From Hybos culiciformis (Eukaryota > Arthropoda > Insecta > Diptera > Hybotidae), in assembly GCA_964007475.1 (NCBI GenBank), contig OZ023273.1:43773525-43837524 (forward strand): DNA of 64,000 bases, given 5' to 3'. Each line of letters opens with the position of its first letter. Within the stretch, counting starts at the first letter, position 1. The position numbers and the translations under genes are program-made. The notes beneath the pieces are model-generated. The model was given only the letters and a program-made list of their open reading frames with translations. It did not search any database and was not told the DNA's origin. Positions 36,646 to 47,865 of the stretch are shown here, piece after piece.

Positions 36646-37183
36646 AACATTTATGTATGTATCTTATGTTTTTCCCGCCAAATCAAAAAAGTCATACAAC
36701 TTGCATTTGTAAGCTTTTAAATAAGGTTGCGCTTCGAGGATGAAAGATGTGGAGTGGATATCTTTTAATAAAATTCGTCATATATATAATAAATTAAAAA
36801 TTTTAAATATACAAAAAAAATTACGTTAAAAAGAAGCTTGAAATCTAAAATTTTCAATTTCTTTTCAATTAATTTTTTCATCTAAATTTTTTTTTGTGAA
36901 GTATTATTTTTAATTACGAGTTGTTGTATGAGTTTGAATAATTCTTTTCGGTTTACATAATAAGTGCTCCAAGAGATGTTTGAGTACTGTACTGATCTAA
37001 GAAGAAGAGTCACTTATTTGGGTTTATTTAACGGGTAAGTTCAGAATCAATATTGAATTAACTGAAGATAGGATTATTTAAAAAGTACCTAAGTACTTTG
37101 ATGAGTTGGTTCGTGTTACATATTTTGGCAATTCTGAACTAGGTTTTAGTCCCTTATTGAACAAAACACATTATATGTTTTAA

Positions 37184-37429
37184 TTAAATATCCTTCCGTC
37201 CCCCACTAAAATCCTCAAAATAAACAACCCAATTGGTTTTAAGTCTTTTAATGCTAAAATATTCACCATATCGTTCACTTAGAAATCGATTAAAGGATGA
37301 GGTTCTACGATTTAGAATTTTGGAATTACAGGCTCTCAATCCAATGAGAATTAGTGTATTTGTTAGATAAATATTGATCACAGGAACTTGAAAAATGACT
37401 ATTCGATTGCTTTCAGGACTATCGTCATT
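37184..37429 (-). other. Open reading frame of 81 codons, no start, unidentified
   Basis: A stop-to-stop frame on the minus strand contains ILNRRTSSFNRFLSERYGEY and ends FEDFSGGRKDI then TAA. Its composition looks protein-like for this A+T-rich DNA. It has no Met, no clear splice acceptor, and adjoins repeat-like sequence (37441-37602). It may be a terminal exon, decayed transposon coding sequence or chance. Confidence 0.2.
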
Positions 37430-37440
37430 TTAATTTCGGT

Positions 37441-37602
37441 GAGAATTTGTATATTTGTATGTAGTGTACGAAGTACGACTAAATGGTACTGATATAATGG
37501 TATCGAATGAACCTAATAATATGTTTAGTCACTTGCTGTGTTCAAGGTGTATCTTAAAATTATAGTATCTTACATCGAAATTTTGAAAACGAGCCCCGTA
37601 CT
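37441..37602 (+). repeat. Diverged interspersed repeat, copy 1
   Basis: Shares an ordered series of similar blocks with about 52975-53088, including TGATATAATGRTAT and CGAAATTYTGAAAACGRGCSCCGTA. The class is unknown. Confidence 0.45.
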
Positions 37603-37876
37603 TCCTTTACGAGGTATACTGATCTGTATATTTATATATATTATAGAAATTGACATTATTAATTAAGAAAGTTTTAGAAACAGTATGTAATTCATTATTT
37701 AAATTTAAAAATAATACATCTTATTAGCAGGATCCGGGTTTGAATATAATTCGAAGAACCAAACTAGCTTTTTATCTATCTACCATATTTTCTTTTTTTG
37801 CCAAATTATAATTAACACATACAAATCTGTACCGAAATTGTTTTGTCTATCATTCTTTTTCATTGCTAGGAAGAAT

Positions 37877-38245
37877 CAGGGCTGCCAGATGAAATGAATG
37901 AAATTTCCCCAAATTTTTAAGAAATTTCCCCAAAATAGACACTTTTTTAAAAAAATTCCTCAAATTTTTTTTTTTATATTTTTGTGCACTCAAATTTTTT
38001 TTTGCCGTAAATTGGAAATAAAAAAAAATTGTGTAACGGTTTTACTCACTGCAGTTTTTCCCCAAAAACAGCTTATTTTTTCAAGATTTCCTCAAAAAAT
38101 TTTAATTATTGTTGATTGCCAATATTTCTGAATTTCTTCAAATTTTCCTCAGAAAAAAATATTTTCCTCAAATTTTTCCCCACGTTTTTTTAACTTTTTT
38201 TTTTGCCCCCGAAATTAAAAATTTCCTCAGTTTGGGGAAGCCCTG
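37877..38245. mobile_element. hAT-like MITE with 8-bp target duplication
   Basis: Ends CAGGGCT and AGCCCTG form short terminal inverted repeats. They are flanked by identical 8-bp direct repeats GGAAGAAT (37869-37876 and 38246-38253). An 8-bp duplication and CAGGG-type ends are hallmarks of hAT elements. The inside is A+T-rich with many variants of TTTCCYCAAA and has no transposase. The 77-codon open frame on the + strand is an artefact of these repeats. Confidence 0.85.
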
Positions 38246-38253
38246 GGAAGAAT

Positions 38254-39458
38254 GCTGATTTTTTGTGTTCTTCTTTCTGTGGTCTTTTTTTAATCGATCA
38301 AAAGCATAATATGTCTGTCTTTCTTTGATATCCAACTTTTTAATTACAGCAAATCTATCGAGATCCGATTGATCATTATTTTTCTACCTTAATGCTATTA
38401 TACCCCCAACGTAAATCAAAAAAGGAATCAATTATTTCCCAAGTAAAGCCTTAGTCAATTCAGAAATATTTTTTTAGTTTTACGTAAACAAAATCTTTAT
38501 TAAGTGATCAAAAATTCTAACGCACTTTTTGGAATACGTCACACGGTCGTTATAATTGTTTAATTTCTTTGAAATTATTTCCGTAGAATAACATTCAATC
38601 CCCTTTTCCTTTTTCTTATACTTTTATTCTATCGTTAAATATCAACAAAAAAAATAATCATTCAAAAATATCCTGAGAAAATGAAAACCTAATCGTTAAT
38701 ATCCCGTCTTAAGGATATAACAGACAGAATAATATAAGAAAGCCTGGGAATTTTATTTTTTATATTAAATTACCTTTTCAATATTTTTGTTATGTAAATT
38801 TTGTTTTTTTTTATTAACGAGCCATAATTATTTTAATTTTATGCTGCAAAAAAAAACATAGGTATAATAATATTGAATGAAATGAAAAATCTTAAGACAA
38901 ATATGATAAAATTTGGACACACTCTTGGCATAAGATTAAGTTCCTAAATTTTAGGGTTTTTTTAAAGATAAATAGCGAATTGAATTAAGATACAATAATG
39001 TGAATAAATTATAAATAAATCTTATCACAAAAGTTTTAAAATTTGTTATATATTGATATTGTAATACGGAAATATTGACTATTATTGTAAAAAAAAAAAT
39101 TAGATGGAAAAAAAAGAGGAAAAAATTCATTTAATTATAAGTTGGGCTGATTATAATATAGAACACATCTGAGAGCTAATTTTAGATAATACAAAAACAA
39201 AACAGAATCATATCAATCCGTGACTGACCAGAGTATCCGTGAAAATGAAATATTTAGAATAGATGCTTTGAATTTTTGAATATAAAATAAATTATTAATT
39301 TTAACTTAAAGTTTCGGAAGTTTGAATAAATTATTTCGGATAATATTTAGCAGCTCAAATTTTCCACATAATAAATAAAAATGCAATCAATTGAAAATCT
39401 TAATTTAACTGATGTCAATAATTTTACATTATTTATATAACGTATATAATATATAATA
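38254..39458. other. Gene-free spacer
   Basis: A+T-rich, with no recognised gene or complete repeat. Confidence 0.45.
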
Positions 39459-39800
39459 CAGTACCGACTCGATCGATGCAACACTCGATAGTTGCAACTA
39501 TTCAGTCGTTGCAACCGAAAAACCATTAAAATTTTCCTCTGAAAGACCTAGTCGTTGCAACTTTAAAAATTTTTTACTTGATCGTTGCAACAAATTATGT
39601 TTATGCAAATAGTTTAAATAGTTAAATAGAACACTCATCGCAGTAACGTTGCAATGCGACGATGACGGATCAATTCTATATAAGTGCGGCAAGTTTGCTA
39701 TAAGAGGTTTCTTATAAACAATGATACTCGGTCGTTGCAACAAACGCGGTCGTTGCAATTCGCCTGGTTTTAATTAGTTGCAACGATCGAGTCGGTACTG
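39459..39800. mobile_element. pogo/Tigger-like MITE
   Basis: Terminal inverted repeats of 24 bp with one mismatch begin CAGTACCGACTCGATCG, which resembles pogo/Tigger ends (CAGT...CTCG). TA precedes the left end; the right flank is TT, so the expected TA duplication has one change. The interior repeats CGTTGCAA about seven times. The 86-codon minus-strand frame lies wholly inside the element and has no transposase motif. Confidence 0.8.
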
Positions 39801-39802
39801 TT

Positions 39803-42800
39803 ATATATATAATTTACATTATGGCAAAATCGAAAACTCCAAAGACTGTCATTTTTAATATCAAAATCAATCAATAAATACCATGTGGTTCAGAGAAAAA
39901 TAAATATGTGTATAATTACAAATAAAGAAAAATATCCTTGTTTATAATTTTAAAGCAATTTATCAAAGGATGCTCTTCTTTAATAAAACAAATTTATGTA
40001 AAATTTTATCAAATTTCTGGCCACCTTTGGAAAAAAAAAAACTTCTGTGGTGGTCATTTAAATCAAAGCTATAAATTTTAAACGTAAATGGAAACTTTTG
40101 GAAATAAAATATTTAATTAATTATTCTTGAAAAGGATATTCTGTTTTGTATTTTTTTTTTTTTTTTCAATATTTCAAATCATTTGCATCCTGTATAATTG
40201 TTGAAGGTGTTAAATTTCATTTCTTAAAAAATTATATTTTGTTTTTTTTTTTTCATACATCATTGCTCATCTTTTGATTGACTTTGATTTTCCACTGTTC
40301 ACAAAAAAGAAAAAAAATTAAATATTTCATCCGATCTTTTTTGAAAGGAAGTGTTTTTATTCAAATCAGTGAAATTTTCATATTATATTTCAAAGCCAAA
40401 TCATTAATTATGAGATTAACGCACTTGATCGATTTTTGGAGATATTGTTTGGTTTATTAAATATTACACGATTAAAGTTTTAAGATTGGAGAGTTTACAA
40501 TTCAATTAAAAAAAAGATGGAGCCTAAAAATTAAAAAAAAAAATTGCGAATTCTCTGTTTTTTAATAAAAATCAATATATTTTTATTCAAACAAACAAAA
40601 TCAGATATTACCCATATATTTTCAATATTAATCTGAAAATATAATTGTTATGGTTCTAACTTGGTAAATAATAGTTCCAATTACTTTCTTATTCTTACTC
40701 AAGATAATAATATAAATGATATACTAGAACTAGAACTGTGTGTTATAAAAAAATATCTCTTATATATTACGTAAATTTTTATGTTATTGTTATTGCTCCT
40801 TATAAATTTCATCAGAAAATTTATCGTGTAAAAACTATTTTACTATTAAATTAAAGAATTTGTGATAATAACTTATTTTGTAAATTGATTTCAAACAACA
40901 GAAAAATTTTTTTGGTACCGCAAATTTTTATTGATACGCAAATATTATCAAAAACTATTGTATGATATTCATTATTTTATTTTTATCAAAAAAAAACTGA
41001 AATCAATATGACTAGGTGAGGGTTTTATACTCTAACACAATTCTTCTAAACAATCTGTCTGTTATTGAAAATTAATACTATCCATGTTATAAAAATTAAG
41101 ACTAGAAGTTAAAAGTTTCATTTTATATCTTCTAAATTTTCAAGAAAATATGATATATTATTAGAAGCCATCGAAAACTGTGTTTAAAATCATGCTCATG
41201 TTATGTTTTCCTTATATCTATTAAATTTGAATTTAATGTAGGTATGTATATTTATGTTCTGTTCTATTTTATTTTAAAAAAGAATTCATAATTATACATT
41301 TTAAAGTTAATTCGATTTTGGAAAAACGGAATCATAACAATGTTTTCTCAATCCAATGGGCTTAATTTTATAACTAATGTCTCTCAAAAACTATATTCAG
41401 AAAGAAATATTCAGCTATAAAAATGAATATATTTTAAGGGACTTTCTTTAATAGAGATTAGTTATATAAGTTGGCACCAGTTACACAACTTAAAGCTCAC
41501 TCTAAAGCCATATAAAAAACTTTTGTTGTCATCATAAGTAAATAAATAACAATTAGAGTACAAAGTCCTAGTTTAATTAATGATTTATTAAAATCTGAGC
41601 TTCTTGTGTGACATACACATGTATAGGTATTATGAATAGGCATTACTGATTATATTAGAGAATTAATTAATTATATCTAAAGCCCTTGATTTGTAATATG
41701 AATTTCATTGGTATTCAAGTTTTGAAAATTAATAGAATTTAGAATAAAATAATCCAATTATAAAATCGAAAGTATATTAAAACATAACTCAAAATCGAAG
41801 CTTTTAATCCAAAACAAAGAATTGTATACAAATACATAAATATCGTTAATAACTATACGAGCAAAATTTATATGTCAAATAATTATCATTAAAATTATCA
41901 CAAAAATCATACATCAATTTTCAAAAGATTAGTGTAAATCTAAATGTATTTTTAAGTTCAATCTTTGTTAACGGGCGAAATACACTACCTGAAAAATTAT
42001 TCAGCTAGTGTATCTCGCACGTAATGTTGATAGTTTGACAAATGCAACTTGTCAGTTTTAATAAATTTATTAATTTCTAAAAATAAAAAAAATAATGTTT
42101 TTTCTTTAAATATTTTATTTTCAAATTATAAAAAAAAATTTGTAAAAAAATTAATTAATAAACATAATTTGGAAGTTGAGATCATTACTTATATAATATT
42201 TTATTTTTTCTCCAGTTTCTTAACATTAGTCATTTGTATCCTTATATTATAATTTATTTTCATACATATTTATCTTAAAATTTGTTGTAGGTATTTATGT
42301 AAAGCAATTCTAAATTGACAAAATATACTACTCGGTTCTGAAAAGTTTGAAGTTACTTATCATTTACGAATTTTTATTTTACATCAACAAAAGTAAAAAA
42401 AAAAAAATTTGCATCCATTATTGAAATCAAAATTAAAAACGATTTTTTTCGAATAATAAACCAAAAAAAATCCTAAAAACTATAAATTGAAGTATATCAC
42501 AGTTTCAATCACATTCCTAATCTATTAATACTATTTTACAATGTAAGTATAAATTTCATTATTATTCATTAATTGATTATTATTATTAAAGTTTGAATTA
42601 AAATCAATTATAAAGTGAAAACAATTTTGTCAACAGGTTTTGTACATAATATTCGAGTGCACGTATTTTAATTTTCTTACAAACTATTAAAGCTATAAAG
42701 CTACATTTATGTACTATAAAAAAAAAATTAACACAATTTTTCTATAAACTATTACATGTTTATCAAATTAGAGACACTTATGAAGTCTCTGTTATTATTA

Positions 42801-43323
42801 TTATAACTATTTTAGTTTATTATAAAAACAGGAACTCTAACTTTAACGTCATTAACATTTAAAAATACAAACCCGGAGATTCTAAAAACAAAAAATAGAG
42901 GAATTTTTATATGATTTTTAAGGAAAAAACAACAAAAATATATTTTTAAGTCTTCTTCATTTATTTTGATTTTTACCTGCATAAAAATTAACCATTTTGA
43001 CGTTTACGAATAATCCTATCAATTACATTCAATAATAAAATTTAGCTTATTAAGGCTTATTGTGGATGAGATCAAAAGCGAAATGAAAAATAACATATCG
43101 CTGAAACTAAAAAATATTAAAATTATCCCTTCAATTAAGTTTGAAAAGATCCCCAGAATTGTTATTTTCAAACAGCAAAAAAAAGTGTACAATCATGTTA
43201 TTTTTAATATTTTAAATATTATGTTAACTATTTTGAATTAATTAGATAGAAACGTCCTTAAAAAAATGTATATTATCATCGTATTTATTTTCCCTAAAGT
43301 TTAAGTATATTTTATAAAAAAAA
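39803..43323. other. Spacer downstream of mdelta, with a hairpin
   Basis: No gene recognised. The only structure noted is a short inverted repeat at 41975-42018. Confidence 0.45.
41975..42018. repeat. 44-nt hairpin, 19-bp stem
   Basis: GCGAAATACACTACCTGAA (41975-41993) pairs with TTCAGCTAGTGTATCTCGC (42000-42018) except at two positions, across a 6-nt loop. It may be the remains of a small inverted-repeat element or a structured RNA; nothing else supports a gene. Confidence 0.5.
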
Positions 43324-43689
43324 TAAAGCTTTTTAATTGTTTATACAATTATAAATAATTTTGAAAAAAAAAATTAAAACTAAAAAACATAAGTTAGAAA
43401 AAATATCCCGCTCGTTCCTAATATTTCCGTCTATAATAACATAAATTCTAATATTTTCGTAATTATGGGACATCCAAATAATCTAAATGCATAATTCAGA
43501 AATATTTATAATCCCGCCAAAAATTATAAAGCTTAATTTTTTGTCGAATAATTATACAAGTCTAACAAATGTTGAGATATAAAAAAATCTAAAATAGGTA
43601 TAATATTTGTTACAATATTAATATTATGTACAGGTATGTACCTATACTTGATATAAAATCTTAAATCTAGAAAAAAAATGTTTAAAGCT
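43324..43689 (-). promoter_or_regulatory. Three Brd boxes in the mdelta 3' region
   Basis: AGCTTTA on the transcript strand occurs at 43689-43683, 43533-43527 and 43330-43324, that is 109 to 474 nt past the stop. Brd boxes mediate negative post-transcriptional control in this gene family. Where the transcript ends is unknown, so the most distant copy may lie outside it. Confidence 0.5.
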
Positions 43690-43797
43690 TTCGATTTTCT
43701 CACTGGAAGAATTATTTTCTATTTCCCTAAATTTATTGTATTCACATGAATTAATTTTTTGAATTTCTTCTTTTTAAGTTTTTTCTTACGATGTTTC

Positions 43798-44418
43798 TTA
43801 CCACGGCCTCCAAACATCAACATTTTGTTGTTGGTGCTGTTCCGGAGGTGGTGGTGTTCTTAAAGGTGGTGTTACTGTTCTATTTTCTTGTTGTCGCTGT
43901 AAATCAGGTGACTGTGGTGGCGACAACTGATCCAGAGTTCTACCAGCACCAGTACTTTCAGGTAAGTTAAGATCTTTTAATTTATAACCTAAATGTTTCA
44001 TCATTTTAGTTCCAAATTTTACATCAATTCCTGGTATCGTTGAAAAAACTTTTGAAACTTCATATGCCGCTTGAGTATAGCCGGCTCGAAATTTTTCTGT
44101 ATTCACTTTTGGCGTTTCAACTGCCGATGGCGGACTTAAATTGTTTGACTGAGTTTTTGACTTTAAATATGAAACAGTCATTTCAAGAATATCAGCTTTT
44201 TCCAATTTAGTCACATGCTCCCCTTGTGATTCCATAGTCTCGATAATTAAATCCTTCAATTCATCTAGATAATGATTCATTCGAGCACGTCGTTTTCGTT
44301 CTAATAATGGTTTCGTAACTTTACGATAATGTTGAGTCTTTGACATCATTGGCAATTGCGATGAAGATAGAGGTGGTGTTAACGATGGTCTAGAATTTCG
44401 ATCCATAATTATGCGCAT
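43798..44418 (-). CDS. E(spl)mdelta-HLH: Enhancer of split mdelta-like bHLH-Orange repressor
   Basis: A single-exon, 206-residue Hes-type Notch-effector repressor. A Ser/Pro-rich N-terminal extension precedes the bHLH at about residues 33-88 (KTQHYRKVTKPLLERKRRA, then [16 protein letters not shown]). The Orange domain is at about 108-150 (KFRAGYTQAAYEVSKVFST, then KFGTKMMKHLGYKLKDL). The tail is rich in Pro and Gln and ends VDVWRPW (203-206), the Groucho-recruiting motif. [21 protein letters not shown], the AGYTQAAYEVS segment and LGxxLKDL identify mdelta rather than other members. The first ATG (44418) is used here; the ATG at 44404-44406 (MDRNS) would also work. Gene order to Nf1 is as expected. 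No SPS was seen close upstream, but an SPS+A module lies 2.9 kb upstream. Confidence 0.94.
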   Translation of the reverse strand: MRIIMDRNSRPSLTPPLSSSQLPMMSKTQHYRKVTKPLLERKRRARMNHYLDELKDLIIETMESQGEHVTKLEKADILEMTVSYLKSKTQSNNLSPPSAVETPKVNTEKFRAGYTQAAYEVSKVFSTIPGIDVKFGTKMMKHLGYKLKDLNLPESTGAGRTLDQLSPPQSPDLQRQQENRTVTPPLRTPPPPEQHQQQNVDVWRPW

Positions 44419-44852
44419 TTTATTTTAAAAAAAAACGTTAATTAAAAAAATTATTTCTATATTTGTCCCGTGACTGGGACTTCCATTAACAAACCCAACA
44501 ACCACAAAATTAAAACAAATAATTTATTTATTTTTTTCTCAATTTAATATTTTTTTTTTTGCTATAATTTTCGTGAAAATAAACACAAAAAATGAATTTA
44601 TTAATTTTTATGTAAAACAGCAAAAGTTCACTGTTAACTCTTGAAAGATTCAAAACGGAATGTTAAAAGAAAATTAAGAACGTCCCTTTTTGTATATTAA
44701 AATTATGTTAAAGGAATTTGATTATGTTGGTGTTGTGTTGTACGCATGGTTGGTTGAATTTTTGTGCACTATCAACCCTCATATAAAAGAAAAAAAAACA
44801 AATATTTTTTTTTTTATTTCACAATGATCTTCAGCGTACATTCATAACATAC

Positions 44853-44860
44853 TTCTCACC
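44853..44860 (-). promoter_or_regulatory. Single Su(H)-like site upstream of mdelta
   Basis: TTCTCACC on the + strand is GGTGAGAA on the gene strand, identical to the weaker half of the mbeta SPS. No inverted partner lies 15-17 bp away. It is 0.43 kb upstream of the mdelta start codon. Confidence 0.4.
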
Positions 44861-45606
44861 TACATTTTTCTCATTTTATTCTTCATTCTATGTTGTTATT
44901 ACTGAATTTTTCAGGTATGCGTGTGCTTTGCACCAGCATTAATAATATTAATTTAATTTTATGGAACATTTTCTCATAGAAAGCAAGGATGAAGATTCAA
45001 AAAAAAAAAAAGTGCAGAAGGAGCAGAGTTTTTGGGTTTGTTTGAACAGTAGCTACATTTTTTTTTATTATACTGTGTAGTTGATAGATAATGCGATTTT
45101 TTTAATGAAGTGTCAGAAGTTGTTATTGTTTTTAAGATTTTTTGTGTGAATCTTAAATTATAAACCAAAAATATGATGTTCGATTTACTGTACGGAACCC
45201 TTTATCTTTTATTTACTAAAATAAAAACATTATGTAGGTGCATACCGTTAGTGTCTTTCTCTTCTACGAGAAATTTTACACTTCCCTAAAATACACATCG
45301 TAATAATACAAAAATATTAATACACAATCTAAACTTGGGCTCTAAAATTGAGTCTCTATAGTACACAGATGCATATAAATAATATAATATGATTAGATCC
45401 GAAACATTTTTAATTCTTCTATTGAAGTGTCAAATTTGAAAAAAAAAGTCAAATCACGAAAATTAAATCTACAAAATTAGTACTAACGATTTGAGTGAGG
45501 CTATCTTCATTAAAAATTTAATGCTTATTTGTACAGTGTACGTACAACTTCAAACCACTTAAAAATTTTTAATTTTACCTACGATACAATGAAGTATTAT
45601 TATAAT
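44861..45606. other. Upstream region of mdelta
   Basis: Nothing recognised. The 64-codon minus frame at 44974-45168 has no motif or homology that I can see. Confidence 0.4.
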
Positions 45607-45608
45607 TA

Positions 45609-45942
45609 GTGATGCCATATTTGATCTCTTTAAAAGAGAACAAAAGAGTAAATTTTTAGTTTTTGGCAAATATAAAAGTTTTGAAAAATATAAAAACAAT
45701 AAATTCTACGGAAGAATTTATTATTATTTTTTTTTTTTCTTTAAATTCAATATCTCAGTAACGTTTTGATAGTTTTTCAAGTTCTAGGGCTTTTTGAATA
45801 GGTAATTAAAAGTTGGATTTATGGTAACCGAAAGTTGGACAACCTCAAAAATGCTGTAAAACGCACCGTTTTCGAGATATTTGCCAAAAACTAAAAATTT
45901 ACTCTTTTGTTCTCTTTTAAAGAGATCAAAATATGGCATCCC
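45609..45942. mobile_element. Inverted-repeat MITE with TA target duplication
   Basis: Terminal inverted repeats of about 65 bp match except for one indel and one substitution (GKGATGCCATATT and further). They are flanked by TA at 45607-45608 and 45943-45944. The interior is A+T-rich and non-coding. A non-autonomous Tc1/mariner-like element is most likely. Confidence 0.8.
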
Positions 45943-45944
45943 TA

Positions 45945-47340
45945 AGTATAATACTACATTATCTGTCCGAAATTTATAATACTATATTATCTAATCGTAT
46001 CTTAAACATTGCCATAATCATCATTCCTAAGTCATTTCATTTTATTATACGAATGTCTTTATGTATTCACAATTTTCAACAACTTTTTAAAAAAAACCTT
46101 AAACTATTATTTTTAAATTCGGTGACCATATATTTTGAACCTGACGAAGATGGATAAAATAAATGCAAATTATGAAATGTTGATTAATACAAAAAATAAT
46201 TTCAAAAAAATTATTCGATTTAATGTAATGTACATGTGTACATGTATACTAAATAACCTATATATTTTTAATTACATTTAATTTTGAAATATTTTCTAAA
46301 ATTTTCTTCAAAACTTCTGAATATCATCAAACAAAATGATGTATTAATTGCATAGATATAAAAGCCATTACATAAATTTCTAATTATAACCTGCTTATTT
46401 TTTTTAAAAATGCCCTCTTCCTGAAATGTAAGACGTTGAAAAAATCGGCACATTTAAAATACTTTACAAGCATTAAACTGGTACTTCTTTAAGAGTACTT
46501 ATTAATCAGTGGTACCTACATTACATACTTATAAATTATTATTAAGTACTTCAATCTTTAATGTTCTGGAATAGTATCAGAAGACTATAAATTTTAATAT
46601 CATATAAAATGTGTACCTCGAAGAGATCATTAAAAGAAATAATTTCGAATTGCCAAGATAGTCTCGAAAAGCTCGAATATATGTATATGTATATGTAAAA
46701 TATACTGTAGCTAACTACTTATCCAACTAATCTACAGAATTAAATTCTAAAATTTACTTTTTTCATTATAACAAACAGTCTATATAAAATCAAACTACTA
46801 ATAAATATTTTTTTTCCTACCACTACCACTATCTTACTTTCATAATAATAATAATAAAACTGAAATACGCTAAGCTTGTGCTCATACAATTTAAGCATAA
46901 AGCCATCCACAAACTATATATCGGTACGTCATAAATGTTATCTGTGTGCCATATTAACGTTATTTTGTGCTAAACATCATTCTTTTCTGTATATATGGTA
47001 GTATGCTCCCAAAAGTAATTCAATTCAGATATTATTTAAAAAAAAAATAATAATAATAATAAAAATTTACTCTGCATAGGAATTCTTCCAAGTGTGCAGT
47101 TCAACAAGCCATCTCGCACACGAAATTCACCCTTCAATAACAATAAGACTACAAAAAAAAACTGAATAAATAAAATAAAGTAAAATAAATCTACTATGTA
47201 TAATATATCCAAAAAAAAACAACAAGAACAAACGGTTATCCTGAACCCTCCAATATAATGTTCGTTATTTCCTTTTAAATTGTATGTATCGTTATGCACA
47301 GCACACATAATATAAGGAAATTTATATGAAATTTCTTGAT
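45945..47340. other. Gene-free spacer
   Basis: No recognised gene. The minus frame at 46268-46453 and the plus frame at 45933-46157 lack motifs. TAA/TA microsatellites occur at about 46845-46860. Confidence 0.4.
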
Positions 47341-47451
47341 CGTGAGAAACTTCTGTAAAGTTATTCCCACATCGAAAAGAGTCACCTGCAATTTCATTTG
47401 CTAACATAACAAAAATTTCGTCTTTTTTTCATTAAATAATAACAGCAGCTG
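47341..47451. promoter_or_regulatory. Orphan SPS+A Notch/proneural module
   Basis: CGTGAGAA (47341-47348) faces TTCCCACA (47364-47371, TGTGGGAA on the - strand) across 15 bp; the first site runs into GAAACTT, the hexamer found in SPS elements of Drosophila E(spl) genes such as m8. CACCTGC (47383-47389, GCAGGTG on the - strand) lies 11 bp away, and a second RCAGSTG E-box, GCAGCTG, is at 47445-47451. This is a complete SPS with two proneural sites. The nearest E(spl) gene is mdelta, about 2.9 kb away in the matching orientation. A 123-codon frame crossing the module is judged spurious. Confidence 0.8.
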
Positions 47452-47865
47452 TTACTCATTTTAAATTTTTTTTTTTTTTATTTTACTTGATATTTAATTT
47501 CTTCAATTTTATGTTATGTTATCAATTCATTTTTTTGGTTTAACCAAACATATTTTGATGATTTTAAACTATTTGTTTTCGGAGCATACACAATTTGTTA
47601 AAATGTACTATAAAAGAAAATGAGAACCAAAACCTGCTAATGCGATTAGATTCTTATCATATTTTTGGAACCAATGTTGTAGAGATTTTAAAATTCTCAT
47701 TATGGCGTTTCCCATTATTGAGTTTTGAAAATATCAAAATATTAGAAGAGTCACACAAATCACAATTAGTTCAAATAGAATTAATTAAAAATAAATAAAT
47801 AAAAATAAATTAAATTTTTCTTAATTTTGAAAAAATTGTTAGAAAAAATTGTTAAAGTTTAATTA

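Noticed and set aside
47036..47407. A 123-codon minus-strand frame with a true ATG and a protein-like first half
   Set aside because: Its second half is low-complexity, it matches no family I know, and the ATG-proximal part coincides with the SPS+A sites, so regulatory sequence explains it better.
47595..47798. A 67-codon plus-strand frame near the 47-kb SPS+A, considered as a Bearded-family gene
   Set aside because: It lacks an ATG at its start and the Bearded C-terminal motifs; a TATA-like TATAAAAG lies inside it.
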